Source: JAFDZO01 sp044226845 (GTDB lineage Bacteria; Bacteroidota; Ignavibacteria; Tepidaquicellales; Tepidaquicellaceae). Taken from it: a stretch of DNA of 64,000 nucleotides. This document shows positions 16,884 to 25,105 of this stretch, in pieces. The translations under genes and the position numbers were made by a program. The stretch covers positions 62,001 to 126,000 of the forward strand of contig JBGAGG010000009.1 in the NCBI GenBank assembly GCA_044226845.1, written 5' to 3'. Every line of letters starts with the position of its first letter. The first letter of the stretch is position 1. The notes under the pieces were generated by a model. The model saw nothing but the letters and a program-made list of their open reading frames with translations, searched no databases and was not told the origin of the DNA.

Positions 16884-18788
16884 ATGAAACCAAATTTTAC
16901 TATCGGGATTGCTGTTAAATCCTTTCTCATAATGACAGCATTCTTGTTAATTTTTAGTAGCAGTAAATCTTATGCTGCAGTAAGTCTTATAGAAGACTTT
17001 GAAAATACGTCCTTCCCACCTTCCGGATGGACACTTGCTCATACAGGTTCTTATGACTGGATAAGAACATCTTATTGCAGCGGCTATGGAAACGGTTCTG
17101 CATCAGCTATGTTTGATTTTTATGATTATCAATCAGGAACCTTCGATTTAATCACAAGAAGCTTCTCTGTATCCGGGGCAGGCGACTCGGTGAAGTTCGA
17201 TCATGCGTATGCCCCTGCAACTAATGAACAGGATAAACTGGAAGTTTACACATCCACAGATAACGGCAGTACATGGACATTACTAATTTCTTTATTAGGC
17301 GGAGCTTCGGGACCATTAAGAACCGGTAATCCTACTCAGGGACTTTTTAAACCAACTGCTTCTCAATGGGCTACAAAATCTTATGCGCTTCCGGTAGGAA
17401 CAAACAAAGTAAAGTTCTCTGCAGTGACTGCATTCGGAAATAATTTATACATGGATAATGTGAGAATTGGAACACCTTTTAGTTCTGATATTGGAGTGAA
17501 CAGTATATCCGATCCAAAATGGGGAATAACACCTCAACAAAAAGGACCTAAAGTATCGGTTAGAAATTATGGAACGTCATCTTCTTCGTTTGATGTTACA
17601 ACAACAATTTCTCCCGGCGGATATACAAATACAATGCCTGTAAGCAATCTTGCTCCCGGTGCATCACAGGTACTTACATTTCCAAATTTCAATTTTGCAA
17701 CACCGGGAACTTATACAATAAAATCATACACTGTAAACGGCTCAGATCAGAATCACTCAAACGATACAATAACAAACACATTAGTTGTTACTTCAAATCT
17801 TCGCAATGCAGTATTAGAATATTGTACAGGGACATGGTGCCAATGGTGTCCTTGCGGAGAGCATGAAGTTGAGCATTTAAAACAAGTATTCCCGGGAACA
17901 GTTGTTCTTGCCTATCATGGAGCAAGCTCAGACCCGTGGAAAACATTCAACGGTCAGGGAATTATTCCGGCACTTGGTTTCACAGGATATCCTTCAGGAT
18001 TGATTGACAGAAAGCGCGGAACAAACAGCGGCTGGGGTTCATTCTTCACTGACGGTGAATACAGGTACTCAACAGCTCCGGCATCGGATGTTGCAATTAC
18101 CATTACAAATCAGACTTATAATCCTGTTACAAAGCAGCTGACTGTAAATCTGAATGCAACAGCAATGTCTACCTTATCAGGTCAATACAAAGTGAACTAC
18201 GTTGTCACTGAAGATAATATGGTTTATGCCCAGACGGGAAATTCATACTGCACGGGAAGTTCTACATGGGTGCATAACTGGACAGTAAGGAATATTATTA
18301 ACACAGTGACAGGTGACAATGTAAACTCCGGTGCATGGAACGGCGGACAATCTATTCCGCTTACATTTAATGTCACTCTTGATGCCGGCTGGATTGCAGG
18401 TAACTGTAAGTTCAGTGTAATAATATTTAAAGATAACGGAGTGCTTAATACATCAGAAATGGCACAGGGAATTCAAGGTAATGTTGTACCGACAGGCATT
18501 GGAACTTTAGGCAGTGAAATCCCTGCTAAGTTCGAGCTGTCACAAAATTATCCTAATCCGTTCAATCCGGCGACAAGTATAAAATTTGCAATTCCTAAAG
18601 ACGGCTTTGCAAGTCTTAAAGTATATAATATGCTGGGTCAGTTAGTAGGAACTTATCTGGATGGATTTGTAAAAGCAGGTTACTACAATGCCGGTGTTGA
18701 CGGTTCTGAATTGTCGAGCGGAATTTATTTTTACACACTTACTACAAAAGACTTTTCAGAAACAAAGAAAATGAATTTAGTAAAATAG
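16884..18788 (+). CDS. Secreted Omp28-like thioredoxin-fold protein with T9SS sorting domain
   Basis: The 634-residue protein has a signal peptide (about 1-32). An N-terminal jelly-roll-like domain follows (IEDFENTSFPPSGWT opening, SFSVSGAGDSVKFDHAY), then an Ig-like segment. A domain resembling Omp28-type outer-membrane proteins carries a thioredoxin-like motif WCQWC with C319 and C322 plus a further C324. The sorting domain is at the end (NYPNPFNPATSIKF, KKMNLVK). It is probably displayed on the cell surface. Whether the cysteine motif is redox-active or structural is not known. It lies 132 bases after the chitinase-like gene in the same direction. Confidence 0.85.
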   Translation: MKPNFTIGIAVKSFLIMTAFLLIFSSSKSYAAVSLIEDFENTSFPPSGWTLAHTGSYDWIRTSYCSGYGNGSASAMFDFYDYQSGTFDLITRSFSVSGAGDSVKFDHAYAPATNEQDKLEVYTSTDNGSTWTLLISLLGGASGPLRTGNPTQGLFKPTASQWATKSYALPVGTNKVKFSAVTAFGNNLYMDNVRIGTPFSSDIGVNSISDPKWGITPQQKGPKVSVRNYGTSSSSFDVTTTISPGGYTNTMPVSNLAPGASQVLTFPNFNFATPGTYTIKSYTVNGSDQNHSNDTITNTLVVTSNLRNAVLEYCTGTWCQWCPCGEHEVEHLKQVFPGTVVLAYHGASSDPWKTFNGQGIIPALGFTGYPSGLIDRKRGTNSGWGSFFTDGEYRYSTAPASDVAITITNQTYNPVTKQLTVNLNATAMSTLSGQYKVNYVVTEDNMVYAQTGNSYCTGSSTWVHNWTVRNIINTVTGDNVNSGAWNGGQSIPLTFNVTLDAGWIAGNCKFSVIIFKDNGVLNTSEMAQGIQGNVVPTGIGTLGSEIPAKFELSQNYPNPFNPATSIKFAIPKDGFASLKVYNMLGQLVGTYLDGFVKAGYYNAGVDGSELSSGIYFYTLTTKDFSETKKMNLVK

Positions 18789-18815
18789 TTCTTAAAAAAT
18801 ATCTTTAATATTAAT

Positions 18816-18848
18816 TGCCGTGAATGAATTTTCATTCGCGGCATTTTT
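18816..18848 (+). terminator. Rho-independent terminator after the Omp28-like gene
   Basis: TGCCGTGAATGAA and TTCATTCGCGGCA form a 13-bp stem with one T-G wobble and a two-base centre, followed by TTTTTA. It lies 28 bases after the stop codon. It includes the first in-frame ATG of the next frame (18824), which argues that the cupin gene really starts at 18863. Confidence 0.9.
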
Positions 18849-18862
18849 ATAATTATAAAATT

Positions 18863-19246
18863 ATGAGTGAAGAAAAAAATTATAATATACTTAAGGGAAT
18901 AAAATTTGAACATCTGCAAACAATCGATGTAGGAAAAATTGTAAAAGAAAACAAAGAGAAATGGATAAACTATACTCTGACAAAGGTTAATGATAGTCTT
19001 GTAAGACTTGCTATAATTGAGGGCGAATTTCACTGGCATAAACACGATAATGAAGACGAATTTTTCTTCGTACTTGAAGGAAAATTACTGATGGACATAG
19101 AAGAGAGCGGTGAAAGAAGAACGGTAGAATTAAATCCTATGCAGGGAATAACAATTTCAAAAGGAGTCATGCACTGCCCGCGTGCTCCTCAAAAGACCGT
19201 CATTATGCTTTTTGAAAATGACGGAATAATATCTACAGGTGATTGA
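18863..19246 (+). CDS. Small cupin-domain protein
   Basis: The 127-residue product is a single-domain cupin. Motif 1 is HWHKHDNEDEFFFVLEG (metal ligands from the HxH pair and the glutamate), and motif 2 ends near HCPRAPQKT. Such proteins bind a divalent metal and act as isomerases, dioxygenases or sensors; the substrate is unknown. I chose the ATG at 18863 (MSEEKN) because the earlier in-frame ATG at 18824 lies inside the upstream terminator stem. The M48 protease gene follows 60 bases later. Confidence 0.9.
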   Translation: MSEEKNYNILKGIKFEHLQTIDVGKIVKENKEKWINYTLTKVNDSLVRLAIIEGEFHWHKHDNEDEFFFVLEGKLLMDIEESGERRTVELNPMQGITISKGVMHCPRAPQKTVIMLFENDGIISTGD

Positions 19247-19306
19247 TTTTTAAAGGAACGGAAAACACATTTAAAAAGTTAGATAAGCAGAAAGAAAACA
19301 CAGAAA

Positions 19307-20074
19307 ATGAATAATTTCAAAGGCCGTATAGTTATAGCAATTATCATTGCCATCATAGGTGTAATAACCTATTTCAGCAAAACTGAAACCAATCCCATAA
19401 CAGGTGAAAAGCAAAGAGTCAGTTTATCCGTCGACCAGGAAATACAATTAGGTCTTCAGGCAGCTCCTGAGCTTATTCAGGAAATGGGAGGTGAAGCACG
19501 TGATTCCAAACTGAATGCTTACATAGATAAAGTCGGGAATAGAGTATTAAGCAGTACAGAGGCAGGTAAGTCTCCTTTTAAATTTGAATTTTATTTACTA
19601 GCAGACAACAAAACGGTTAATGCTTTTGCTTTACCGGGAGGACAGGTTTTTATTACAATGGGTCTGTATAAACTTCTTACAACAGAAGACCAGCTAGCAG
19701 GAGTACTTGGTCATGAAATTGGACACGTAATAAACCGTCACGGCTCAGAGCACATGGCTAAGCAGGAGCTTACTCAGCAGCTTGTGCAGGCAACTCAGGT
19801 TGCAAGTGGCGGATACGACCAGGGAATGGTAGCCCAATACGCAGGTCAAATGGTAAATCTTAAATATGGCAGAGACGATGAAATTGAATCAGATAAATAC
19901 GGAGTAAAATATCTTGTTGAAAGCGGATATAAGCCTGAAGCTATGATAGAAGTAATGGAAATTTTGAATGATGCTTCGGGAAAAAATAAATCACCGGAAT
20001 TTTTAAGCTCACATCCAAATCCTGAGAACAGAATTCAAAGGATAAAAGAGTATATTCAGCAGTATAAAAAATAA
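19307..20074 (+). CDS. M48-family zinc metalloprotease, membrane-anchored
   Basis: The 255-residue protease has one N-terminal hydrophobic segment (about 6-22) that may be a signal anchor. The zinc motif HEIGH is at 136-140 (H136, E137, H140), with the distal glutamate in DEIESDKYG near residue 192. The end SSHPNPENRIQRI is typical of BepA/YfgC- and LoiP-like periplasmic M48 proteases that police outer-membrane proteins. It lacks the C-terminal TPR of BepA, so it is closer to LoiP/YcaL in size. Confidence 0.92.
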   Translation: MNNFKGRIVIAIIIAIIGVITYFSKTETNPITGEKQRVSLSVDQEIQLGLQAAPELIQEMGGEARDSKLNAYIDKVGNRVLSSTEAGKSPFKFEFYLLADNKTVNAFALPGGQVFITMGLYKLLTTEDQLAGVLGHEIGHVINRHGSEHMAKQELTQQLVQATQVASGGYDQGMVAQYAGQMVNLKYGRDDEIESDKYGVKYLVESGYKPEAMIEVMEILNDASGKNKSPEFLSSHPNPENRIQRIKEYIQQYKK

Positions 20075-20152
20075 TTGAGTTTTTTAAGAAAATCGTCACA
20101 TACCAATAACTACGTAGAAGATAGTCAGTAGCTAATAATAATTTTTATACTT

Positions 20153-20162
20153 ACCTTAAGGT
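20153..20162. promoter_or_regulatory. 10-bp perfect palindrome before the 593-residue gene
   Basis: ACCTTAAGGT lies 32 bases upstream of the start of the 593-residue gene, within a 119-base spacer. It is a short perfect dyad in a promoter-like position. No regulator can be named and chance occurrence is possible. Confidence 0.25.
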
Positions 20163-20193
20163 GTAATAATATTTGACCAAATAATTAACAGCC

Positions 20194-21975
20194 ATGAATA
20201 CTGAATCGGTTCACTCGTTTCATATTCCGGTCATGGGTTTAGCCTTCACAATTGACACACCTTTGAAAGTTGCACGCTTCGGAAATGTAAGGAAATTCTA
20301 TACCAATAAAGAAAATTCACACTTTACTCCTATTCCTCTATCAGAAATTGACTCACGTGCAAAGAGAATAACTGCATATCTTAACTACTTAGGAAAAACT
20401 GTATCGGGACAAATTGAAAAATTAAAATCTGAAACCTTTGAAGCAGGAAAAGAAATATATAAATATTTTGAACTTCTCCCTGATAGATCGCCTTTAAAAA
20501 TTCTTTTCTATGATATGAAGGGAATGAAGAATATTGAATCAAAAAATATTATTCAGGAATATCTAAGAAGCAAAATTGTACCGGGAGCCATTGATGTAAA
20601 TATAATGGCAAAGGTTGATAAGACCAACTATTCTAAAACAGGTGATGATTTATCACCGGAGTTTTCAGATGCTATGTCTGCATTAAGAGGATTTGCAAAA
20701 AGTGAATTAAGTTCTTCCGTTGTTTTTTCGGCAGGAATGAATCCCCGGTTATATTCTTATTGCGAAACATTCAATGACTTTTTCCCCGATGTAAGGGGCA
20801 ATATAAAAAAGAAAATCACTTTGAAAGTCAGCGATTACCGTTCAGCTTATATACAGGGCAAATTCCTGGCAAAGAAAGGCTTGTGGGTATCAGAATACAG
20901 AATAGAATCAGGATTAAATTGCGGGGGTCATGCATTTGCTACGGACGGATTTTTATTAGGACCTATATTGGAAGAATTTAAATTAAATAAGAAAAAACTT
21001 TCCATAGAGTTGTTTGCGCAATGCAATGAAGCTCTGAAGCAAAAGAATAAAATTACTTTCATAAATAAGCCTGCTGTAAAAATTACAGTTCAGGGAGGCA
21101 TCGGAACCAGTAATGAAAGTGACTTCCTTAGAGAATATTATGAAGTTGACAGCACAGGCTGGGGAAGCCCCTTTTTGCTGGTGCCGGAAGTAACAAATGT
21201 AGATGAAGAAACTTTAAATTTATTAAGCTCAGCCCAAAAGGAAGATTATTATTTAAGCAATGCCTCTCCGCTGGGAATAATGTTTAATAATTTCAGAAAG
21301 AGTTCAGCTAACGTTGAAAGAAAAGATAGAATTGCAAAAGGAAGACCCGGCAGTCCGTGCCCCGTAAAATATCTTACATTCAATACTGAATTCACGGAAA
21401 AACCAATATGCACTGCATCCAGACAATATCAGAATCTGAAAATAAAACAGCTTCAGTCACAAGATCTTTCAGAGGAAGAATTGGCAAAACAAATTTCCAT
21501 TGTTACTGAGAAAGAATGTATCTGCAGCGGATTAAGCGCAACAGTTTTCCTGAAAAACGGAATTCCTGTACCGAACAAAGCTAATGCAGTAAGTATATGT
21601 CCCGGACCTAATCTTTCTTTTTTCTCGGGAGTATTTTCTTTGAAAGAAATGGTTGACCATATCTATGGAAGAAAAAACCTACTTAACAATATTTGCAGAC
21701 CCAACATTTTTATTAACGAACTCAATCTCTATACTGATTATTTTAAAAATAAAATCAATGACAGTATGGAAAAGATTTCTGCTTTGCAATGGAAATATTA
21801 CGAAAAATTCAGAGAAAACCTTATAAGTGGAATTGAGTATTATAAAAAATTAGCAGATAAGATGAGCAATGAAACCGCAACGTATCGTGAAAATTTTAAA
21901 GATGAATTGGGAAATATTGAAAAGAAACTTTTGGCTGTATCACTTCCTGCAGAGGCAGCATACAGCTTAGTCTAA
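20194..21975 (+). CDS. Conserved-looking protein of unknown function, possible TIM-barrel FMN-type fold
   Basis: I do not recognise this 593-residue protein. It has no signal peptide or membrane segment. Segments such as GLNCGGHAFATDG and VQGGIGTSNESDFLREYY resemble the substrate and phosphate loops of FMN-dependent TIM-barrel enzymes (glutamate-synthase or nitronate-monooxygenase type). Cysteines cluster in SPCPVKYLTF, KPICTAS, KECICSG and SICPGPN, so a metal or iron-sulfur site is possible. The C-terminal 100 residues are helical and charged. Codon use looks like its neighbours. It stands alone between the protease gene and a convergent NUDIX gene. The fold suggestion is weak inference. Confidence 0.7.
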   Translation: MNTESVHSFHIPVMGLAFTIDTPLKVARFGNVRKFYTNKENSHFTPIPLSEIDSRAKRITAYLNYLGKTVSGQIEKLKSETFEAGKEIYKYFELLPDRSPLKILFYDMKGMKNIESKNIIQEYLRSKIVPGAIDVNIMAKVDKTNYSKTGDDLSPEFSDAMSALRGFAKSELSSSVVFSAGMNPRLYSYCETFNDFFPDVRGNIKKKITLKVSDYRSAYIQGKFLAKKGLWVSEYRIESGLNCGGHAFATDGFLLGPILEEFKLNKKKLSIELFAQCNEALKQKNKITFINKPAVKITVQGGIGTSNESDFLREYYEVDSTGWGSPFLLVPEVTNVDEETLNLLSSAQKEDYYLSNASPLGIMFNNFRKSSANVERKDRIAKGRPGSPCPVKYLTFNTEFTEKPICTASRQYQNLKIKQLQSQDLSEEELAKQISIVTEKECICSGLSATVFLKNGIPVPNKANAVSICPGPNLSFFSGVFSLKEMVDHIYGRKNLLNNICRPNIFINELNLYTDYFKNKINDSMEKISALQWKYYEKFRENLISGIEYYKKLADKMSNETATYRENFKDELGNIEKKLLAVSLPAEAAYSLV

Positions 21976-21995
21976 CAATAACAAAATACTTTTTA

Positions 21996-22448
21996 TCAAG
22001 AATTTGTGAAGAGGTAAGCAATGCTATTTTTTTCTAGGATTTCGGCAAGTTCGTTAGTAGGATAAATTCTGAAATTTTTTAAATCGTTTTTATAAATCCA
22101 CTTTGTACAGTGCATACCAGTATCAGGTACTGTCGCCTCTCCTACTTTTTGATTATTATCCAGGAGACTGCACATAAAAATAGTTTCTACCTGATGAATT
22201 CCTCCTGACCATATTTCTACATCGGGGTTATTAGAAATAAATTCCCTTATCATAACAATTTTTTCTGTTCTCACATCAAGGCAGGTTTCTTCTTTGAACT
22301 CACGGACTACAGTATCAGCTAAAGATTCTCCTGTTTCGTGTTTTCCTCCGGGCAAAGAATAATATATTCCTTTAGTATCGGAGTATTGTACAAATAAAAT
22401 TTTATTATCCTGCTCGAGTATTCCTTTTGCAGCTATCCTGTATATCAT
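21996..22448 (-). CDS. NUDIX hydrolase
   Basis: The 150-residue protein carries a complete NUDIX box at 35-57: G35, E41, R49, E50, E53 and E54 are in register (GKHETGE ... REFKEET). NUDIX enzymes cleave nucleoside diphosphates linked to another moiety, using magnesium bound by the box glutamates. The substrate is not predictable; the short single-domain form is like MutT/housecleaning enzymes. It lies 13 bases downstream of the DUF1569 gene on the same strand. Confidence 0.93.
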   Translation of the reverse strand: MIYRIAAKGILEQDNKILFVQYSDTKGIYYSLPGGKHETGESLADTVVREFKEETCLDVRTEKIVMIREFISNNPDVEIWSGGIHQVETIFMCSLLDNNQKVGEATVPDTGMHCTKWIYKNDLKNFRIYPTNELAEILEKNSIAYLFTNS

Positions 22449-22461
22449 GTTTGGTTAAAAT

Positions 22462-22902
22462 TTACACTCCGAACTGCTGAAGATGGTGATCAAGATGTTT
22501 GTATTGAAGTTGTCCCCATTCTTCCTCGGACATTTCTCCGAAGAAAGGATGGACTTTGTCTGTTATCGCCCCTTTTTTGAACTTGTTAATAGTTTCAAGC
22601 ACTCTATTCTTTTGTTCAGTAAAATCCTGTTCCGTATCTATCTTAAATTCTTTAGGTGTGAAACTGTTTTTCTTAAAGGGCTTAGGACTTAACAAAACTT
22701 TCTTTACAAATCCCCCAATGATTTTACCCATAAAAAGTCTTGCGGGCTTTTTATTATTAAGTGCAAGCTCCATTGGTATTACGTTATGTGCCAGCATCTG
22801 CGCAACACTCATCTTTCCCCATAGGGGTTTTGAATCAGCTGTAAGCTTATTTATACGGTCTAGTATTTCCTGCCGGGGTGAATCGTCAAAAAGATTTTTC
22901 AT
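22462..22902 (-). CDS. DUF1569 (DinB-like four-helix) protein
   Basis: The 146-residue protein matches DUF1569: an N-terminal RQEILDRINKLTADSKPLWGKMSVAQMLAHN block, a middle FTPKEFKIDTE segment, and the C-terminal HPFFGEMSEEEWGQLQYKHLDHHLQQFG. The three histidine-bearing helices resemble the DinB superfamily metal site. The activity of this subfamily is unknown. It is the first of a likely two-gene unit with the NUDIX gene. Confidence 0.85.
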   Translation of the reverse strand: MKNLFDDSPRQEILDRINKLTADSKPLWGKMSVAQMLAHNVIPMELALNNKKPARLFMGKIIGGFVKKVLLSPKPFKKNSFTPKEFKIDTEQDFTEQKNRVLETINKFKKGAITDKVHPFFGEMSEEEWGQLQYKHLDHHLQQFGV

Positions 22903-22920
22903 ATAGCGAATTATTAAAAA

Positions 22921-24171
22921 TTATTTTATTAAAAGCATTTGCTTTGTCTGGGTAAAGTTATCCGTTTCTAATCTGTAAATGTAAATTCCGCTGGCAAAAT
23001 CTTTGGCATTCCAGTTAGCTTCATATTCTCCGGCTGATAAATTTTGGTTAACCAAATCAGTTATTTTTTGCCCAAGCGAGTTGTATACAGATAGCCTTAC
23101 ATATCCGCTTTTTTGTATGTCGAATTTTATTTTTGTTTCAGGATTAAAAGGATTCGGATAATTCTGTTTCAGTTCAAATTTATCAGGTACTACGCTTCCA
23201 ATCTGATTTACTGAAACTCCGTTGTAAATTCTGAACAACGATACAGTCGGCAAGTGATCCGATGCATAATGTAATGCATCGGCAATTGAATCAGGCACTG
23301 CAGTATTAGGACGTTTATTTATGGAATCGTTGTAATGATTGCCGTCATTACCGTAAGGTTTATATGAATTTGGTATATATGTTACTGCTCCTGTTCCGTC
23401 AGCAATTCCCTTGGAATATAATACTAAATCAAATTTATCGTCCATTCCTCCTGTAGAGCCTGAATCAGGAAGCTGTCTTGTTCTTGTAGACTGTGTATGG
23501 AATGCACGATAGTTAAAATTATTCCATGTACCTGTCAGCGGGTTCGGATCTATAAAATGTCCTGTATTGCCCGGTGTTATAGTTGTAAGTACTTTGTATG
23601 CTGAGTCAGTTGAAGCATAAAGATTAAAATCCCCCACTATTATATTGTATGTACCTGGGGCTTGAGAATTTGTAAATACTCTCAATGCCGTGCACTCACC
23701 TGCACGACGCTGTGCATCCGTTGCAGTGTTTCCGGCTTTTAAGTGGCATCCAAGAACATTGAACGTAACATCCTGCCGGATGTGTTTCATAATGAAGAGA
23801 TTAATATCTCTGCCTTGTGGTGTACTGATAGCATAGTTTAATGTAAATTGCAGCTTTGTTGATTTATAATACAAAGCATTATCAGTATCGAAACCGTTAA
23901 TATAAGTTGTAGCCTTATATAAATCTGGAATGTAGTAATTAGCGCAGTTATTTAAAAATCCTGTTACCGTACTTTGTCCGTCAATTTCATTTACAACTAT
24001 AATGTCTGGGTCAACGGCTTTAATTACTTTTCTGAAGTACTGGTCGCGGCTGCTCGGAGCAGCTTTATATCCCAGCAGATTCCACGATAATATTTTTATT
24101 GTGTCCTGAGCAAATAAACTTACAGATGAAAATACAAAGATCAGAACCGTAAGAGATAAAAATCTTTTCAT
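22921..24171 (-). CDS. Secreted endonuclease/exonuclease/phosphatase-family protein with T9SS sorting domain
   Basis: The 416-residue protein has a signal peptide (about 1-22, ending LFAQ). An EEP-fold domain follows with the catalytic landmarks ILSWNLLG, VVNEIDGQ, VGDFNLYAS and ASDHLPTV (metal-binding Asn/Glu/Asp and the terminal His). It ends with the sorting domain (NYPNPFNPETKIKF, KQMLLIK). It may be an extracellular nuclease or phosphodiesterase. Export by type IX secretion is inferred from the tail. The dienelactone-hydrolase-like gene lies 18 bases upstream on the same strand. Confidence 0.9.
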   Translation of the reverse strand: MKRFLSLTVLIFVFSSVSLFAQDTIKILSWNLLGYKAAPSSRDQYFRKVIKAVDPDIIVVNEIDGQSTVTGFLNNCANYYIPDLYKATTYINGFDTDNALYYKSTKLQFTLNYAISTPQGRDINLFIMKHIRQDVTFNVLGCHLKAGNTATDAQRRAGECTALRVFTNSQAPGTYNIIVGDFNLYASTDSAYKVLTTITPGNTGHFIDPNPLTGTWNNFNYRAFHTQSTRTRQLPDSGSTGGMDDKFDLVLYSKGIADGTGAVTYIPNSYKPYGNDGNHYNDSINKRPNTAVPDSIADALHYASDHLPTVSLFRIYNGVSVNQIGSVVPDKFELKQNYPNPFNPETKIKFDIQKSGYVRLSVYNSLGQKITDLVNQNLSAGEYEANWNAKDFASGIYIYRLETDNFTQTKQMLLIK

Positions 24172-24189
24172 AATGAGATAAAGGTTATA

Positions 24190-25026
24190 TTAAAAATTTT
24201 CTTTCAAAAATGAAGTAACCAACGCCTTAGCATCGGCAGTTGCTGTAACATCATGTTTAGGATTTGAAGGGTTTGCAAAACCGTGAGCAGCATCATAACT
24301 TTTTATTGTAACTTTCTTTCCAAGAGAATTCATGTTCTCTTCGAACTTCTTTACAATATCCTGATTAATATGGCCATCGTTTAATGCAAATATTCCGTAA
24401 ACCGGCGCAGTAAGCTTTGCAAGTTTTTCTAAATTATCTTCGGGCATTCCGTAATAAATGACACATGCTTTGCATCTGTCTCCAAGAAGAATAGCTGCCT
24501 GATTTGACCATCCACCGCCGAAGCACCATCCTAAGGTTGCAAAGATTGCATCTGCAGGTGCATAATCTCTTGCTCCTGCAATAATATCCAAACCGCGCTG
24601 AGTCTGAACGCTCTGAACATATTGTGAAGCTTCCTGGTTATTAGTGGCAACTTTACCGTCATATAGATCTATACCAATAACATTTACGCCAAGCTCTGCA
24701 GACCATGTTTCACATTCCTGCTTTATATAATCATTCAGACCGTACCATTCATGAAAAACTAAAAGATATTTATTAGTTGGAGTTGAGGCTTTTACTTCGT
24801 ACCCATTTCCTGTTTTTCCATCAGGTGTTTTGAACGTTATCATTGTTCCCTGTGGATTTGATAACTTAAATCCGCCGGGTTCATTATGTGCTGCAACAAA
24901 GCTTCTGTCCTTTCCGAGTCGTGAAAATTTTGTCACGGCATCTTCATCACAGCAGGAGTGGTTTTCCTGTGCACTTAAAAATAGAATTGGAAAGATTGAG
25001 AAGAGCGCGAGTAGTAATGTTTTCAT
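24190..25026 (-). CDS. Secreted dienelactone hydrolase family protein
   Basis: The 278-residue alpha/beta hydrolase has a signal peptide (about 1-19, ending LSAQ). The nucleophile elbow GWCFGGGWS (cysteine nucleophile, as in dienelactone hydrolase), the acid in FALNDGHIN and the histidine in DAAHGFANPS complete the triad. The loop VFHEWYGLNDYI supplies the oxyanion region. Family members hydrolyse cyclic esters and lactones; this exported form has an unknown substrate. It is probably co-transcribed with the downstream EEP-fold gene. Confidence 0.9.
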   Translation of the reverse strand: MKTLLLALFSIFPILFLSAQENHSCCDEDAVTKFSRLGKDRSFVAAHNEPGGFKLSNPQGTMITFKTPDGKTGNGYEVKASTPTNKYLLVFHEWYGLNDYIKQECETWSAELGVNVIGIDLYDGKVATNNQEASQYVQSVQTQRGLDIIAGARDYAPADAIFATLGWCFGGGWSNQAAILLGDRCKACVIYYGMPEDNLEKLAKLTAPVYGIFALNDGHINQDIVKKFEENMNSLGKKVTIKSYDAAHGFANPSNPKHDVTATADAKALVTSFLKENF

Positions 25027-25105
25027 AGTTTAATTTATTTTTACAGATTGAAAATAATATTTTTGTGAGCCTAGTTTCAAGTCTATTATAATATGAATTA
25101 TAATT

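Noticed and set aside
18824..18862. Upstream ATG giving a 13-residue longer cupin
   Set aside because: This ATG is inside the stem of the preceding terminator, so translation from it is unlikely.
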